Below are positions 39,768 through 53,000 of a stretch of DNA of 64,000 nucleotides, piece by piece. The translations under genes and the position numbers were made by a program. Where the stretch lies: positions 186,001 through 250,000 of the forward strand of contig NZ_KB913035.1 in assembly GCF_000384255.1 (NCBI RefSeq), given 5' to 3'. The DNA comes from Methylotenera mobilis 13 (GTDB lineage Bacteria > Pseudomonadota > Gammaproteobacteria > Burkholderiales > Methylophilaceae). The first letter of the stretch is position 1, and each line of letters opens with the position of its first letter. Under the pieces are notes generated by a model. It was given only the letters and a program-made list of their open reading frames with translations. It did not search any database and was not told the origin of the DNA.

Positions 39768-41687
39768 ATGAATTTTCCTGATCTGTTTGATGTAATTGTA
39801 GTCGGTGGTGGTCATGCTGGGACAGAGGCCGCGCTTGCCAGTGCAAGAATGGGACAAAAAACCTTATTGCTTACGCATAATATAGAAACTTTGGGCCAGA
39901 TGTCTTGTAATCCGAGTATCGGTGGTATCGGTAAAGGGCACTTGGTTAAAGAAATTGATGCCTTAGGTGGCGCAATGGCCGCTGCAACAGATGAGGGCGG
40001 TATTCAGTTTCGCATATTAAACTCCAGTAAAGGTCCCGCTGTACGTGCAACACGTGCGCAAGCAGATCGTATCTTATATAAAGCTGCGATACGACATAAG
40101 TTGGAGAATCAAGAAAACCTTTGGTTGTTCCAGCAAGCGGTAGATGACATCATATTGGAGGGTGACCGTGCCGCTGGGGTAGTAACGCAAATAGGGTTAC
40201 GCTTTGCAGCAAAATCTGTGGTGTTGACAGCAGGAACGTTTTTGGGTGGTTTGGTACACGTGGGTCTGCAGAATTATCAGGCAGGCCGCGCTGGCGACCC
40301 TCCTTCTATTTCGCTTGCTGCACGTTTGCGCGAAATCGGTTTGCCAGCAGGCCGCTTGAAAACAGGTACACCACCACGCATTGATGGTCGCACCATAGAT
40401 TATTCAGTGATGACGATGCAACCCGGCGATGACCCGGTGCCTGTGTTCTCATTTCTTGGGAATGTGTCGCAACATCCAGCGCAGATGCCTTGCTGGATTA
40501 CACATACCAATGAACGTACTCACGATATTATCCGTAGCGGTCTGGATCGCTCACCCATGTATACAGGTGTCATTGAAGGTGTGGGGCCCCGCTACTGCCC
40601 TAGTGTAGAAGATAAAATTCATCGTTTTGCAGATAAAGAGTCTCATCAGATATTTTTAGAGCCAGAAGGACTAGCAACCAACGAAATATATCCAAATGGT
40701 ATTTCAACCAGTTTACCCTTTGATATTCAGTTGGCTTTGGTGCGGTCTGTAAAAGGTTTGGAGAGTGCGCATATTTTACGTCCTGGCTATGCGATTGAGT
40801 ATGACTATTATGATCCTCGTGGTTTGAAGTCAAGTTTGGAAACCAAAGCTGTTAAAGGTCTGTTCTTTGCTGGGCAGATTAACGGCACAACCGGTTACGA
40901 AGAGGCTGCAGCGCAAGGCTTGCTAGCAGGTGCAAATGCTGCTTTGTACGCACAAGGTAAAGAGGCGTGGTGTCCTGCGCGTGATGAAGCTTATTTGGGT
41001 GTGTTGGTGGATGATTTAATCACGCGCGGTGTGAGTGAGCCCTATCGTATGTTTACCAGCCGTGCAGAGTATCGTTTGCAGTTGCGTGAAGACAATGCGG
41101 ATATGCGACTAACCGAAATAGGTCGCAAACTTGGCTTGGTCGACGATGTGCGCTGGGAAGCTTTCAGTCGCAAAAAAGAAGCGATTGAGCGTGAGCAAGA
41201 GCGTTTGAAAAAAACATTTGTGCAGCCAGCCAACTTAAGCGCTGAGGTCATGCAGAATGTATTTGGTAAGCCACTAGAACATGAATATAGTTTGTTTGAA
41301 TTGCTGCGCAGACCTGAGGTAAGTTATGAAGCCGTGCTTTCATTGGATGGTTTAGGCTTGGGAGAGGTGGAGCCTTCGGTGCGTGAACAAGTAGAAATTG
41401 CAGCTAAATATCAAGGCTATATTGACCGTCAGGTGGAGGAAGTGGCACGTAGCCGTGGGCAGGAAAATACCTTGCTACCATCTGATTTGGATTACCGAGA
41501 AATTCATGGTTTACCGATAGAGGCGCAACAAAAGTTAAATGCACATAAGCCAGAAACGATTGGTCAGGCCAGCCGTATATCTGGCATTACGCCGGCAGCG
41601 ATTTCCCTCTTACTGGTGTATTTAAAGCGTAAGTCACGAGCAAAGACTTTTAGCAATACGAACGCAGATATGGGAAACGTAGCATGA
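39768..41687 (+). CDS. mnmG: tRNA uridine-5-carboxymethylaminomethyl modification enzyme MnmG
   Basis: A 639-residue FAD enzyme that works with MnmE on wobble uridines. The dinucleotide fold reads [18 protein letters not shown]. Family signatures [20 protein letters not shown] and [21 protein letters not shown] are intact, and the C-terminal helical domain is complete. Length is normal. It begins the rightward mnmG-rsmG-parA-parB operon. Confidence 0.98.
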   Translation: MNFPDLFDVIVVGGGHAGTEAALASARMGQKTLLLTHNIETLGQMSCNPSIGGIGKGHLVKEIDALGGAMAAATDEGGIQFRILNSSKGPAVRATRAQADRILYKAAIRHKLENQENLWLFQQAVDDIILEGDRAAGVVTQIGLRFAAKSVVLTAGTFLGGLVHVGLQNYQAGRAGDPPSISLAARLREIGLPAGRLKTGTPPRIDGRTIDYSVMTMQPGDDPVPVFSFLGNVSQHPAQMPCWITHTNERTHDIIRSGLDRSPMYTGVIEGVGPRYCPSVEDKIHRFADKESHQIFLEPEGLATNEIYPNGISTSLPFDIQLALVRSVKGLESAHILRPGYAIEYDYYDPRGLKSSLETKAVKGLFFAGQINGTTGYEEAAAQGLLAGANAALYAQGKEAWCPARDEAYLGVLVDDLITRGVSEPYRMFTSRAEYRLQLREDNADMRLTEIGRKLGLVDDVRWEAFSRKKEAIEREQERLKKTFVQPANLSAEVMQNVFGKPLEHEYSLFELLRRPEVSYEAVLSLDGLGLGEVEPSVREQVEIAAKYQGYIDRQVEEVARSRGQENTLLPSDLDYREIHGLPIEAQQKLNAHKPETIGQASRISGITPAAISLLLVYLKRKSRAKTFSNTNADMGNVA

Positions 41688-42373
41688 GCACAACCGGCAA
41701 TATGCCAAGAAATTTAAAGCAAGAAGATCGTGCGCAGTTACAGGCAAAGCTCGAACTGGGCTTGCAGGAGATGGGCTTAGAAATACTCCCAGAACAAAAA
41801 CAAAAACTACTAGATTATGTTGCTTTGATCTACAAATGGAATCAAGTACACAATCTTACTGCAGTACGTGAGCCTATTGAAATGGTGACCCTACATATAC
41901 TGGATAGTTTGTCGGTGCTTACTCATATCGAATGTGAACACTTACTTGATGTGGGGGCAGGTGCTGGTTTGCCGAGTATCCCGTTGGCTATCTGCCTGCC
42001 TCAACTGCAAGTCACCGCAATTGATGCCGTGCAAAAGAAAGTAAGTTTTATGCGGCAAGTAAAGGCGGAGCTGGGGTTGTCAAATTTCTCTGTGATTCAT
42101 GGGCGTATCGAAGAGCAAGCTGTGCCTAGCAAAGAAATGCCTGAAAAGTTTGAGGTCATCATTTCGCGTGCATTTTCAGAGATTGCCCTATTCATCAAGT
42201 TAACCAAGCACTTGTTAGCAGATGGCGGCTCGTGGCTAGCGATGAAAGGTATTGTGCCTGAGCATGAATTTAAAAAGAGTGCAATTAAGCCTACTGAAAT
42301 TCGTGTCTTAAAGGTAGCGGGCTTGGATGCTGAGCGTCATTTAGTGGTGTTGAAACAAGAACTAGCTAATTAA
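41684..42373 (+). CDS. rsmG: 16S rRNA (guanine-N7) methyltransferase RsmG
   Basis: A 229-residue SAM methyltransferase for G527 of 16S rRNA. The SAM-binding loop is [17 protein letters not shown], and the conserved [15 protein letters not shown] lies near the N-terminus. It overlaps mnmG by the ATGA tetranucleotide. The N-terminus is about 20 residues longer than the E. coli protein. Confidence 0.96.
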   Translation: MSTTGNMPRNLKQEDRAQLQAKLELGLQEMGLEILPEQKQKLLDYVALIYKWNQVHNLTAVREPIEMVTLHILDSLSVLTHIECEHLLDVGAGAGLPSIPLAICLPQLQVTAIDAVQKKVSFMRQVKAELGLSNFSVIHGRIEEQAVPSKEMPEKFEVIISRAFSEIALFIKLTKHLLADGGSWLAMKGIVPEHEFKKSAIKPTEIRVLKVAGLDAERHLVVLKQELAN

Positions 42374-42435
42374 CTGAGCAGTTTTGAGTGCTGATGTGCA
42401 CGAGTGTAATCATTGAAAATGCAAAGAAAAATAAT

Positions 42436-43200
42436 ATGAAAATATTGGCAATCACAAATCAAAAAGGTGGGGTTGGTAAAACTACAACTTGCGTCAATTT
42501 GGCGGCAAGTCTCGCTAGCTTGGGTAAGCGTGTGTTGTTGATAGATTTGGATCCACAAGGAAATGCCAGCACGGGTAGTGGTATTGATAAGGCGCATCTT
42601 AAGCTAAGTATTTACCATGTGCTCATTGGTGAAAAGTCGTTAAAAGAAGTGGTAGTAAAAAGTGAAAAAGGCGGTTTTGATATTGCTCCATCTAATAGAG
42701 AGTTGGCTGGTGCTGAAGTTGAACTGGTTAATGAGTTGGCGCGTGAGAATCGCTTAAAAGCGGCAATTACTAAATTGGGTGATGCTTACGATATGGTGTT
42801 GCTAGACTGCCCACCTGCCCTAAACCTTGTGACGGTAAATGCATTAACTGCTGCCAACGCTGTAATGATTCCTATGCAATGTGAATATTATGCTTTAGAG
42901 GGGCTGTCCGATTTGGTGAATACCATCAAAAAAGTACGCGCACATTTGAACCCAACCTTGGAAATAGAGGGTTTGTTGCGCACTTTGTTTGATAATCGCA
43001 ATATGCTTGCTCAGCAAGTTTCTGCACAGTTGATTAGCCATTTTGGTGACAAGGTCTACAAGACAGTGATTCCACGTAATATTCGTTTAGCTGAAGCGCC
43101 AAGTTATGGGGTACCTGTATTAAGTTACGACAAAAGCTCTAAAGGGGCTGTTGCCTACCTAGAGTTAGCACAAGAAATTACCAGTAAAGATAAACACTGA
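42436..43200 (+). CDS. parA: Chromosome partitioning ATPase ParA
   Basis: A 254-residue deviant-Walker ATPase (KGGVGKTTTCVNLAASLA) that positions ParB-parS complexes of the newly replicated origins. I chose the ATG at 42436 (MKILAITNQKG); an upstream frame from 42388 adds 16 residues without support. It has no N-terminal DNA-binding domain, as expected for chromosomal Soj-type ParA. It is followed by parB and close to three parS sites. Confidence 0.97.
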   Translation: MKILAITNQKGGVGKTTTCVNLAASLASLGKRVLLIDLDPQGNASTGSGIDKAHLKLSIYHVLIGEKSLKEVVVKSEKGGFDIAPSNRELAGAEVELVNELARENRLKAAITKLGDAYDMVLLDCPPALNLVTVNALTAANAVMIPMQCEYYALEGLSDLVNTIKKVRAHLNPTLEIEGLLRTLFDNRNMLAQQVSAQLISHFGDKVYKTVIPRNIRLAEAPSYGVPVLSYDKSSKGAVAYLELAQEITSKDKH

Positions 43201-43243
43201 AACAAATTCAGCATTTATTCTAAAAATATAAAGAGAAGCAATT

Positions 43244-44107
43244 ATGGTTAAGTTAAAAGGATTGGGACGTGGACTTGATGCCCTGCTCGCTGGGGACATG
43301 GGGAGTGTGGGGGAAGCAGACTCGCTGATGATGTTAAAAGTTGACCAATTACGTCCTGGCAAATATCAACCAAGAAGTTATATGGATGAAGCTGCGTTAA
43401 AAACACTGGCTGACTCAATTAAAGCGCAAGGCATTATGCAGCCTATTCTTGTTCGTCAATTGGCGGATGAGCAATATGAAATTATTGCAGGTGAGCGACG
43501 CTGGCGTGCAAGTCAGCGTGCTGGATTAGCTGAAGTGCCAGTGCTTGTGCGTGAAATTGCGGATGAGTCAGCGCTGGCAATGGCATTAATTGAGAATATT
43601 CAGCGTGAGAACCTTAATCCACTTGAAGAAGCACAAGGCATCAAACGATTGATAGATGAGTTTTCTATGACGCATGAAAAAGCCGCTGAATCTGTTGGCA
43701 GATCACGTGTGGCAGTATCAAATTTATTGCGTTTACTCACTCTATCTGGTGCGGTGCAAGACATGCTGATGCATGGTAAGTTGGATATGGGGCATGCGCG
43801 TGCACTGGTGGGGTTGGAAGGTGCCCAGCAAGTCATGCTGGCAGAGCAGATTGTTCACAATAGATTATCGGTGCGTGAAGCGGAAGCATTAGTGAAAAAA
43901 TTGGGTGAGCAAACTGATATGCCGGCATCAAAATCAACGCAAGCACCGAAAGAAGATCAAGATGTGTTGAGGCTGCAAGAAAGATTAAGTGGTACGTTAG
44001 GGGCAAGCGTTAGTATTAAAGCAAATAGTAATGGAGCGGGCGTATTGAAAATTAACTACGCAAATTTAGATCAGTTGGACGAGATTATTGGCAGAATTAC
44101 ACGCTAA
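43244..44107 (+). CDS. parB: Chromosome partitioning protein ParB
   Basis: A 287-residue CTP-dependent DNA clamp. The N-terminal nucleotide-binding domain has GERRWRASQRAGL and ENIQRENLNPLEEA. The helix-turn-helix region (TMTHEKAAESVGRSRVAVSNLLRLL) reads parS, and the C-terminal dimerisation domain follows. AGAGAAGC precedes the ATG. It should load at the three perfect parS sites in the window. Confidence 0.97.
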   Translation: MVKLKGLGRGLDALLAGDMGSVGEADSLMMLKVDQLRPGKYQPRSYMDEAALKTLADSIKAQGIMQPILVRQLADEQYEIIAGERRWRASQRAGLAEVPVLVREIADESALAMALIENIQRENLNPLEEAQGIKRLIDEFSMTHEKAAESVGRSRVAVSNLLRLLTLSGAVQDMLMHGKLDMGHARALVGLEGAQQVMLAEQIVHNRLSVREAEALVKKLGEQTDMPASKSTQAPKEDQDVLRLQERLSGTLGASVSIKANSNGAGVLKINYANLDQLDEIIGRITR

Positions 44108-44267
44108 GTGTTTCATTTACTTACAACTTAGCTATTGACTAAAAATCGCTATTAATTCAAAATCGCGGTCTTTGCTACTTAATGGTATTTAACTAGCAAT
44201 GATAAATATGTGAAGCCAAGCATAATTAGGCGTCAAAAAAGCTTATAAATTAATCGGATTTAAGCCA

Positions 44268-44642
44268 TTGTCAGCATTAAATACATCAGATGTTTTTAGT
44301 AAAATGCTTAAAATTCAAGTAATTGCTACGCTTGCAGTTGCTGTGATTATGTTTTTGTTTTTTGATGTGCATGGATTGATATCAGCAACATTAGGTGGGG
44401 CAAGCGTAGTCCTTGGTGCTTATGTGGCATCATTAGTGGCAAAGCGTAGTGTAAACAAAACTGATGCCTCAGCGATATTAATCAATCTGCTTAAGGCGGA
44501 AGCTGTCAAGATTTTAATGATAATCGTACTTTTGGTTATCGTATTTAGTTTTTATAAACAATTAGTGCCGATTGCACTAATTGCTGGTTTGGCGGCTGCG
44601 GCATTATTTTCTGGCGCAGCCCTCAGTAAGTTAAACGTGTAA
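44268..44642 (+). CDS. atpI: ATP synthase subunit I
   Basis: A 124-residue protein with four transmembrane helices, first gene of the F1F0 cluster, thought to aid c-ring assembly or magnesium supply. The TTG at 44268 gives MSALNTSDVFSKMLKIQ; an internal ATG at 44304 is the alternative. It is weakly conserved, so the call rests on position plus topology. Confidence 0.85.
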   Translation: MSALNTSDVFSKMLKIQVIATLAVAVIMFLFFDVHGLISATLGGASVVLGAYVASLVAKRSVNKTDASAILINLLKAEAVKILMIIVLLVIVFSFYKQLVPIALIAGLAAAALFSGAALSKLNV

Positions 44643-44676
44643 TTTAAACAAACGTCAGTTAGAAAAAAATTAGATT

Positions 44677-45510
44677 ATGGCTACAGAACACGCAGATAAC
44701 GCACAACACGCACTCACTCCTTCAGCTTATATCGAGCATCATTTAAGTTTTAACGCACAACCGCTCACTGAAAGTGCAGGTTTTTGGACGTTGCATGTAG
44801 ACACGTTTGTGATGTCTGTAGCGCTTGGTTTGATTGTGATGGGTTTGATTTGGATGGTAGCGCGTAAAGCGACTGCTGGTGTGCCAACAAAAACACAAGC
44901 ATTTGTAGAGTTGGTATTTAGCTTTATCGATGATCAAGTTAAAAATATTTTTCACGGTAATCGTCATAGCTTTATCGCACCAACAGCATTGACAGTGTTT
45001 TTATGGGTGTTCGCGATGAACTCCATGGACTTTCTACCAGTTGATTGGGTTGCTGGCATTGTTTCATTCTTTGGTGGTGAGCATGCAAAATGGCGTGCAG
45101 TGCCTACATCGGATATCAATACAACATTCGCATTAGCTTTGTCTGTTTGGATTTTAATGATTTTCTTCGCAATCAAAGTTAAAGGCTTTGGTGGATGGAT
45201 TCATGAGCTGTTCTGTGCACCATTCGGTACTAAAATCTGGGTGTGGCCTGCCAATTTTATGTTCAATTTGATTGAATATGTGTCAAAACCACTTTCACAT
45301 TCTTTACGTTTGTTCGGCAATATGTACGCTGGTGAGGTTATCTTCTTGCTATTGGGTATGTGGGCTGCTACAGGCTTAACAGGTACTATCGCAGGTGCAA
45401 TTTTAGGTGCTGGTTGGTCTATCTTCCACATTCTGATTGTTGCGTTACAAGCGTTTATTTTCATGATGTTAACGGTTGTTTATCTAGCCATGGCTCATGA
45501 AGGCCACTAA
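44677..45510 (+). CDS. atpB: ATP synthase subunit a
   Basis: A 277-residue F0 subunit with five or six membrane helices that forms the proton half-channels. The essential arginine is in [20 protein letters not shown], and [16 protein letters not shown] forms the last helix. Second in the atp operon. Confidence 0.97.
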   Translation: MATEHADNAQHALTPSAYIEHHLSFNAQPLTESAGFWTLHVDTFVMSVALGLIVMGLIWMVARKATAGVPTKTQAFVELVFSFIDDQVKNIFHGNRHSFIAPTALTVFLWVFAMNSMDFLPVDWVAGIVSFFGGEHAKWRAVPTSDINTTFALALSVWILMIFFAIKVKGFGGWIHELFCAPFGTKIWVWPANFMFNLIEYVSKPLSHSLRLFGNMYAGEVIFLLLGMWAATGLTGTIAGAILGAGWSIFHILIVALQAFIFMMLTVVYLAMAHEGH

Positions 45511-45537
45511 TTAGGTTTTGTTTGGTATTTTAAGTAG

Positions 45538-45855
<318 letters not shown>

Positions 45856-45933
45856 TTAGCAAAATTAAGCTAACTAGTCATTGAACTTCAGTTTAATGAC
45901 TAGTGCTTTTATGATTAACAAAATGGATCAAAA

Positions 45934-46404
45934 ATGAACATTAACTTTACACTTATCGCACAAGCTATCGCATTTGCTGTGTTGATTTGGTTCACAGTGA
46001 AATTCGTTTGGCCGCCGCTTTTAAAAGCGATTGAAACGCGCCAAAAAGAAATTGCTGATGGTTTGGCAGCAGCGCAAGAAGGCCGCAGTGCTTTAGAGGT
46101 TGCAGCTAAAAAATCAGAAGTGACATTGGCTGAAGCAAAACAAAAAGCAAGCGAGATTATTGCGCAAGCTGAAAAACGTGGCACACAAATCGTTGAAGAA
46201 GCTAAAGGCAATGCTAAGGTTGAAGGTGACCGTATTCTAGCTGGTGCTAAATCTGAGATTGATCAAGAAGTAAACCGTGCTAAAGAAGGTTTACGTGCGC
46301 AAGTGTCAGCATTGGCAATTGCCGGCGCTGAAAAGATTTTGCGTAAAGAAATCGACGCAAAAGCACATAGCGAAATGTTGTCTAAACTAGCTGCAGAACT
46401 TTAA
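45934..46404 (+). CDS. atpF: ATP synthase subunit b
   Basis: A 156-residue stator subunit: one N-terminal membrane helix (FTLIAQAIAFAVLIWFTVKF) and a long charged alpha-helical coiled coil. The length is typical. Confidence 0.97.
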   Translation: MNINFTLIAQAIAFAVLIWFTVKFVWPPLLKAIETRQKEIADGLAAAQEGRSALEVAAKKSEVTLAEAKQKASEIIAQAEKRGTQIVEEAKGNAKVEGDRILAGAKSEIDQEVNRAKEGLRAQVSALAIAGAEKILRKEIDAKAHSEMLSKLAAEL

Positions 46405-46427
46405 GGCTAAGGGATAAAGGAAATCAC

Positions 46428-46964
46428 ATGGCTGAAATATCAACCATCGCAAGACCTTATGCAGTAGCGGCTTATAAATTAGGTCGTGAGCAAAAGGCAC
46501 TTGGCAAATGGTCTGAGATGTTGGGTTTTGCCGCTGCCGTTGCAAATGACGCGCAAATTAAAGCCTATATTCAAGACCCTAAAGTTGTGAGCAGTGATTT
46601 GCAAACAACTTTCTTGAAGGTGTGTGGCGATCAACTTAATGAAAACGGACAAAATCTTGTCAAAGTTTTGGTTGAGTATGGTCGTTTATCTATTTTGCCA
46701 GAAATTTCAAGCGCATTTGAAGCGTTAAAAGCACAAGATGAAGGTACGTTAGATGCTGAGATTATTGCAGCAGCTAAACCGAGTGCGGCAGAGGTTAAAG
46801 ACCTAGTAAAACGCTTAGAAGCAAAATTTGGTAAGAAGATTGAGGCTAGTGTTTCTGTTGACCCAGAACTCATTGGTGGCATCAAAATTATTGTTGGCGA
46901 TACCGTGATCGACGCATCCGTCAAAGGTCAGTTACAAAATTTAGCCTATACGCTTACGGCATAA
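46428..46964 (+). CDS. atpH: ATP synthase subunit delta
   Basis: A 178-residue peripheral-stalk protein beginning STIARPYAVAAYKLG and ending VDPELIGGIKIIVGDTVIDA, both typical of F1 delta. It links F1 to subunit b. Normal spacing. Confidence 0.97.
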   Translation: MAEISTIARPYAVAAYKLGREQKALGKWSEMLGFAAAVANDAQIKAYIQDPKVVSSDLQTTFLKVCGDQLNENGQNLVKVLVEYGRLSILPEISSAFEALKAQDEGTLDAEIIAAAKPSAAEVKDLVKRLEAKFGKKIEASVSVDPELIGGIKIIVGDTVIDASVKGQLQNLAYTLTA

Positions 46965-47013
46965 GACGCAGGCAATAGCCTAACTTTAGGCAAAGAAACT
47001 ATTAGGAGTTTAC

Positions 47014-48555
47014 ATGCAGTTATCTACATCAGAAATCAGTGAACTGATTAAAAGCAGATTAGAAAATTTTTCTACCAGTGCTGAAGCGCGTACTCAAGGT
47101 ACTGTAATTTCAGTAACTGACGGTATTGTTCGTATTCACGGCCTATCAAATGTAATGGCTGGCGAGATGATCGAGTTCCCTGGCAATACATTTGGTTTGG
47201 CACTTAACTTAGAGCGTGACTCTGTTGGTGCTGTAGTATTGGGTGATTACGAACACATTACTGAAGGCGACACATGTAAATGTACTGGTCGCATTTTAGA
47301 AGTGCCAGTTGGTCCAGAGTTAGTTGGCCGCGTAGTGAACGCATTAGGTCAGCCTATCGATGGTAAAGGTCCAGTTAACGCAAAATTGACTGACAAGATT
47401 GAAAAAGTTGCGCCAGGCGTGATTGCACGTAAATCTGTGTCACAACCAGTACAAACTGGCTTGAAATCAGTTGACTCAATGGTACCAGTAGGCCGTGGCC
47501 AACGTGAGTTGATCATTGGCGACCGTCAAACAGGTAAAACAGCAGTTGCAGTGGATGCGATCATCAACCAAAAAGGTCAAAACATGACCTGTATCTATGT
47601 TGCGATTGGCCAAAAGGCTTCAACTATCGCTAACGTGGTACGTAAGCTTGAAGAAAACGGCGCGATGGCTTACACCATTGTGGTTGCAGCTTCAGCATCT
47701 GATTCAGCAGCATTACAATTCTTGGCTCCATACGCTGGTTGTACCATGGGTGAATACTTCCGTGACCGCGGTGAAGATGCGTTAATCGTTTATGATGACT
47801 TGACTAAACAAGCGATTGCTTACCGTCAAATTTCATTGCTATTACGTCGTCCACCAGGCCGTGAGGCTTACCCAGGTGACGTATTCTATATCCACTCACG
47901 TTTGTTAGAGCGTGCTGCTCGTGTAAACGAAGAGTATGTAGAAAAATTCACTAACGGCGCTGTTAAAGGCAAAACTGGTTCATTGACTGCATTGCCAGTG
48001 ATTGAAACTGCTGCTGGTGACGTTTCTGCATTCGTTCCAACCAATGTGATTTCTATTACTGACGGTCAGATTTTCTTGGAAACTGACTTGTTCAACGCTG
48101 GTATTCGTCCTGCGATCAATGCTGGTATTTCAGTGTCTCGCGTAGGTGGTGCTGCACAAACTAAAATCATCAAGAAATTAGGCGGCGGTGTACGTTTAGC
48201 ACTAGCGCAATACCGTGAATTGGCTGCGTTCGCGCAGTTCGCATCTGATTTGGATGAGGCAACACGTAAACAATTAGATCGCGGTCGTATGTTTACTGAG
48301 TTGATGAAACAAGCGCAATATGCACCTTTAAGCGTATCAAACATGGCAATTACCTTGTTTGCTGCGAACAAAGGTTACTTTGATGATGTAGCAACGAATA
48401 AAGTATTAGCATTTGAAGGCAAATTGCACGGCTTTATCGCTTCTAAATACAAAGCACTAGCTGACGCGATTGAATCAAGCAAAGACTTAAGCAGCGATAA
48501 CGAGAAAGCACTTGATGCAGCAATTCAAGACTTCAAAGCGACAACTGCTTACTAA
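47014..48555 (+). CDS. atpA: ATP synthase subunit alpha
   Basis: A 513-residue F1 subunit. Walker A is [13 protein letters not shown]; the [17 protein letters not shown] signature is present. It begins [13 protein letters not shown] as in other betaproteobacteria and is fully intact. Confidence 0.99.
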   Translation: MQLSTSEISELIKSRLENFSTSAEARTQGTVISVTDGIVRIHGLSNVMAGEMIEFPGNTFGLALNLERDSVGAVVLGDYEHITEGDTCKCTGRILEVPVGPELVGRVVNALGQPIDGKGPVNAKLTDKIEKVAPGVIARKSVSQPVQTGLKSVDSMVPVGRGQRELIIGDRQTGKTAVAVDAIINQKGQNMTCIYVAIGQKASTIANVVRKLEENGAMAYTIVVAASASDSAALQFLAPYAGCTMGEYFRDRGEDALIVYDDLTKQAIAYRQISLLLRRPPGREAYPGDVFYIHSRLLERAARVNEEYVEKFTNGAVKGKTGSLTALPVIETAAGDVSAFVPTNVISITDGQIFLETDLFNAGIRPAINAGISVSRVGGAAQTKIIKKLGGGVRLALAQYRELAAFAQFASDLDEATRKQLDRGRMFTELMKQAQYAPLSVSNMAITLFAANKGYFDDVATNKVLAFEGKLHGFIASKYKALADAIESSKDLSSDNEKALDAAIQDFKATTAY

Positions 48556-48578
48556 TATCTAACTATTAGGACACTAAA

Positions 48579-49517
48579 ATGGCTGGTAGTAAAGAAATTA
48601 GAACCAAGATCAAGAGTGTAGAAAATACACGCAAGATCACCAAGGCGATGGAAATGGTTGCCGCTTCTAAAATGCGCAAAGCGCAAGATAGAATGCGTGC
48701 ATCACGTCCATACGCTGAGAAAATTCGTAATGTTGCGGCTCACCTTTCGCTAGCACATTCTGAATATAAGCACCCTTTCCTAGTAAAGCGTGACACTGTT
48801 AAGAATGTTGGCATTATTGTTGTGAGCTCAGACAAAGGTTTGTGCGGTGGCCTAAATACCAACGTATTGCGTTTAACTGTTAACCAAATGAAAACTTGGG
48901 AATCAGAAGGCAAGAAATTGTCCGTGAGTGCGATTGGTAATAAAGGTTATAGCTTTATGAACCGCGTTGGTGCCAATGTTAAGTCGCACATTATCGGTTT
49001 AGGTGATGTGCCACATTTAGAGGCGCTTATCGGTACGATTAAGGTAATGCTTGACGCTTATACAGCTGGCGAAATTGATCAGTTGCATATCTGCTACACA
49101 CGTTTCATCAACACGATGAAACAAGAACCAGTGATTGAGCAATTATTACCTTTAACAGCTGAGCGTTTAGGTACACACCCAACGGAAGAGAAATCTGAAG
49201 CGTTGAGTGCTAGCGCTGTTGTTAAGAGTGCGCTTCAAATTGGTGCGGCTAAAGGTCACTGGGATTACATTTACGAGCCTGAAGCTAAACCTGTGATTGA
49301 CCAGTTGATGGTTCGTTACATTGAGTCACTTGTGTATAACGCAGTGTCTGAAAACATGGCTTCTGAGCAATCATCACGTATGGTAGCGATGAAATCAGCG
49401 TCTGATAATGCTAAAAACGTAATCGGTGAATTGAAACTGGTTTATAACAAAGCGCGTCAAGCGGCGATTACCAAAGAGATCTCTGAAATCGTTGGTGGTG
49501 CGGCGGCGGTAGCTTAG
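48579..49517 (+). CDS. atpG: ATP synthase subunit gamma
   Basis: A 312-residue rotor shaft. The N-terminal coiled coil ([20 protein letters not shown]) and C-terminal coiled coil ([20 protein letters not shown]) are standard. It is some 20 residues longer than E. coli gamma; the extra residues sit in the globular part between the LLPL strand and WDYIYEPE ([20 protein letters not shown] region). Confidence 0.97.
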   Translation: MAGSKEIRTKIKSVENTRKITKAMEMVAASKMRKAQDRMRASRPYAEKIRNVAAHLSLAHSEYKHPFLVKRDTVKNVGIIVVSSDKGLCGGLNTNVLRLTVNQMKTWESEGKKLSVSAIGNKGYSFMNRVGANVKSHIIGLGDVPHLEALIGTIKVMLDAYTAGEIDQLHICYTRFINTMKQEPVIEQLLPLTAERLGTHPTEEKSEALSASAVVKSALQIGAAKGHWDYIYEPEAKPVIDQLMVRYIESLVYNAVSENMASEQSSRMVAMKSASDNAKNVIGELKLVYNKARQAAITKEISEIVGGAAAVA

Positions 49518-49624
49518 TGATTTGGCAATACTAGCCTAGCAAGGTTAGTAAGGTTCAAAAGCGATAAGACACGGCTAGTAAAGAATTTTATTAAAGTTAT
49601 ATCTGACTAACATACGTTTAGTAA

Positions 49625-51061
<1,437 letters not shown>

Positions 51062-51102
51062 GTTTTACTTGGTTAATTAGTTAAACGCTTTAAGGAAAAA
51101 TA

Positions 51103-51528
51103 ATGGTAAATACTGTTCATATTGATGTAGTGAGTGCAGAGGCAAGTATATTCTCAGGAGAAGCTGAGTTTGTAGTTGCACCTGCAAGTGCTGGTGAAGT
51201 GGGTATCTATCCTAACCATGCACCAATGATTTCTACCATCAAGCCTGGCGCTTTGCGTATCAAGCAAGCGAATGAAGCTGAAGAAACGTTAATCTTTATC
51301 TCAGGTGGCCTGTTAGAAGTGCAACCTGGTGTGGTGACTGTATTGGCTGACACAGCAGTACGCGGACATGACCTAGATGAAGCAAAAGCGATTGCTGCAA
51401 AAGAGGCTGCTGAAGAGGCGCTTAGAAACAGAACTTCAGATATTGACTATGCAACAGCACAGGCAGAATTGTCTGAAGCAGTAGCACAGATCCAAACAAT
51501 TGAGCGTTTACGCAAGAAAACGCATTAA
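51103..51528 (+). CDS. atpC: ATP synthase subunit epsilon
   Basis: A 141-residue regulatory subunit with the N-terminal beta sandwich (GEVGIYPNHAPMISTIKPG) and C-terminal helical pair. It ends the operon; an intrinsic terminator follows 26 bp later. Confidence 0.97.
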   Translation: MVNTVHIDVVSAEASIFSGEAEFVVAPASAGEVGIYPNHAPMISTIKPGALRIKQANEAEETLIFISGGLLEVQPGVVTVLADTAVRGHDLDEAKAIAAKEAAEEALRNRTSDIDYATAQAELSEAVAQIQTIERLRKKTH

Positions 51529-51553
51529 TTGCAGTGAAGATGGTGTAAAAAGC

Positions 51554-51580
51554 AAAAAGGCAACTTAGGTTGCCTTTTTT
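51554..51580 (+). terminator. atp operon terminator
   Basis: AAAAAGGCAAC-ttag-GTTGCCTTTTTT: 11-bp stem, 4-base loop and T run after atpC. Confidence 0.93.
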
Positions 51581-51617
51581 GTTATACTTTGCAGATAGAA
51601 ACAGACATTAATAATAC

Positions 51618-52988
51618 ATGAACAAATTAAATATCGTGATATTGGCAGCGGGTAAAGGTACCCGTATGCATTCTGATTTACCAAAAGTCTTACATGTGGT
51701 TGGTGCAAAGCCAATATTGGCGCATGTAATTAACTGTGCGAAGGCCTTGCAGCCTAATAAGATTATCGTGGTCTATGGCTTTGGTGGTGAGCGTGTAAAA
51801 GAAGCCTTTAGCACCGAAGAGATTACCTGGGTAAACCAAGTGGAGCAACATGGCACTGGTCATGCAGTACAGCAAGCTTTACCGCATTTAGATGTTGATG
51901 CAGATACCCTTATTTTGTTGGGTGATGTGCCGCTAGTTGATGTTGGAGCTTGTCGGAAGTTGATCGCATTGGCAGAGAACAAACTGGCAATTCTTTCGTT
52001 TAATAAAGCAGACCCAACTGGCTATGGTCGTATCGTGCGCGCTGCAAGTGGCCAAGTACATGCCATTGTCGAGCACAAAGATGCAACAGTGGCGCAGCGC
52101 GCAATTGTTGAGGTAAATACAGGCATTATGGCAATGCCTAATGCGCATCTTAAAAGCTGGTTATGTAGAATCAACAATAATAATGCACAAGGCGAATACT
52201 ACTTAACGGATATCGTGGCGCTAGCGGTGCAAGATAACGTAAGTGTGGTAGCTGAAGTTACGGATGATGAATGGTCTGTGACTGGTATTAATGCTAAAAC
52301 TGATTTGGCACAAATTGAACGCGTGCATCAAACTAGAATTGCACAAGATTTATTACAGCACGGTGTTACTTTAAAGGATGCTACACGTATTGATGTGCGT
52401 GGTGATTTACATTGTGGGCGTGATGTAGAGATAGACGTGAATTGCGTGTTTGAGGGCAATGTAACGTTGGGCGACCGTGTGAAAATAGCGGCCAATTGTG
52501 TGATTAAAAATGCAGTGATTGCTGCAGGTACGCAGATTGCAGCGTTTACGCATATTGATGACACCAGCATTGGTGAAAATAGTAAGATAGGCCCATTTGC
52601 ACGCTTGCGCCCAGGCACTACCTTGGCTGCGGATACGCATGTCGGTAACTTTGTAGAGTTGAAAAATGCACAGGTGGATATTGGTAGTAAGATCAATCAT
52701 CTGAGTTATGTCGGTGATAGTACCGTAGGTAAAGCGGTTAACATTGGTGCAGGTACCATTACCTGTAATTATGATGGTGCTAATAAATTTAGGACGGTGA
52801 TTGAAGATGGTGCGTTCATTGGCTCAGATTCACAATTGGTAGCGCCTATCACCATCGGTAAAAACGCAACAATTGCGGCAGGCTCAACCATCACTAAAGA
52901 CGCACCGGCGGATGCCCTCACCTTCTGCCGTGCCAAAGACCAAAAATCTATTGCGGGTTGGAAGCGACCTGTGAAAATTAAAAAATAG
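51618..52988 (+). CDS. glmU: Bifunctional GlcNAc-1-P uridyltransferase / GlcN-1-P acetyltransferase
   Basis: A 456-residue two-domain enzyme making UDP-GlcNAc for peptidoglycan and lipopolysaccharide. The uridyltransferase domain starts IVILAAGKGTRMHSDLPKVL. The C-terminal left-handed beta helix has hexapeptide repeats with NHLSYVGDSTVG and GAGTITCNYDGANK. It pairs with glmS immediately downstream. Confidence 0.98.
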   Translation: MNKLNIVILAAGKGTRMHSDLPKVLHVVGAKPILAHVINCAKALQPNKIIVVYGFGGERVKEAFSTEEITWVNQVEQHGTGHAVQQALPHLDVDADTLILLGDVPLVDVGACRKLIALAENKLAILSFNKADPTGYGRIVRAASGQVHAIVEHKDATVAQRAIVEVNTGIMAMPNAHLKSWLCRINNNNAQGEYYLTDIVALAVQDNVSVVAEVTDDEWSVTGINAKTDLAQIERVHQTRIAQDLLQHGVTLKDATRIDVRGDLHCGRDVEIDVNCVFEGNVTLGDRVKIAANCVIKNAVIAAGTQIAAFTHIDDTSIGENSKIGPFARLRPGTTLAADTHVGNFVELKNAQVDIGSKINHLSYVGDSTVGKAVNIGAGTITCNYDGANKFRTVIEDGAFIGSDSQLVAPITIGKNATIAAGSTITKDAPADALTFCRAKDQKSIAGWKRPVKIKK

Positions 52989-53000
52989 CAGATTAATTAA

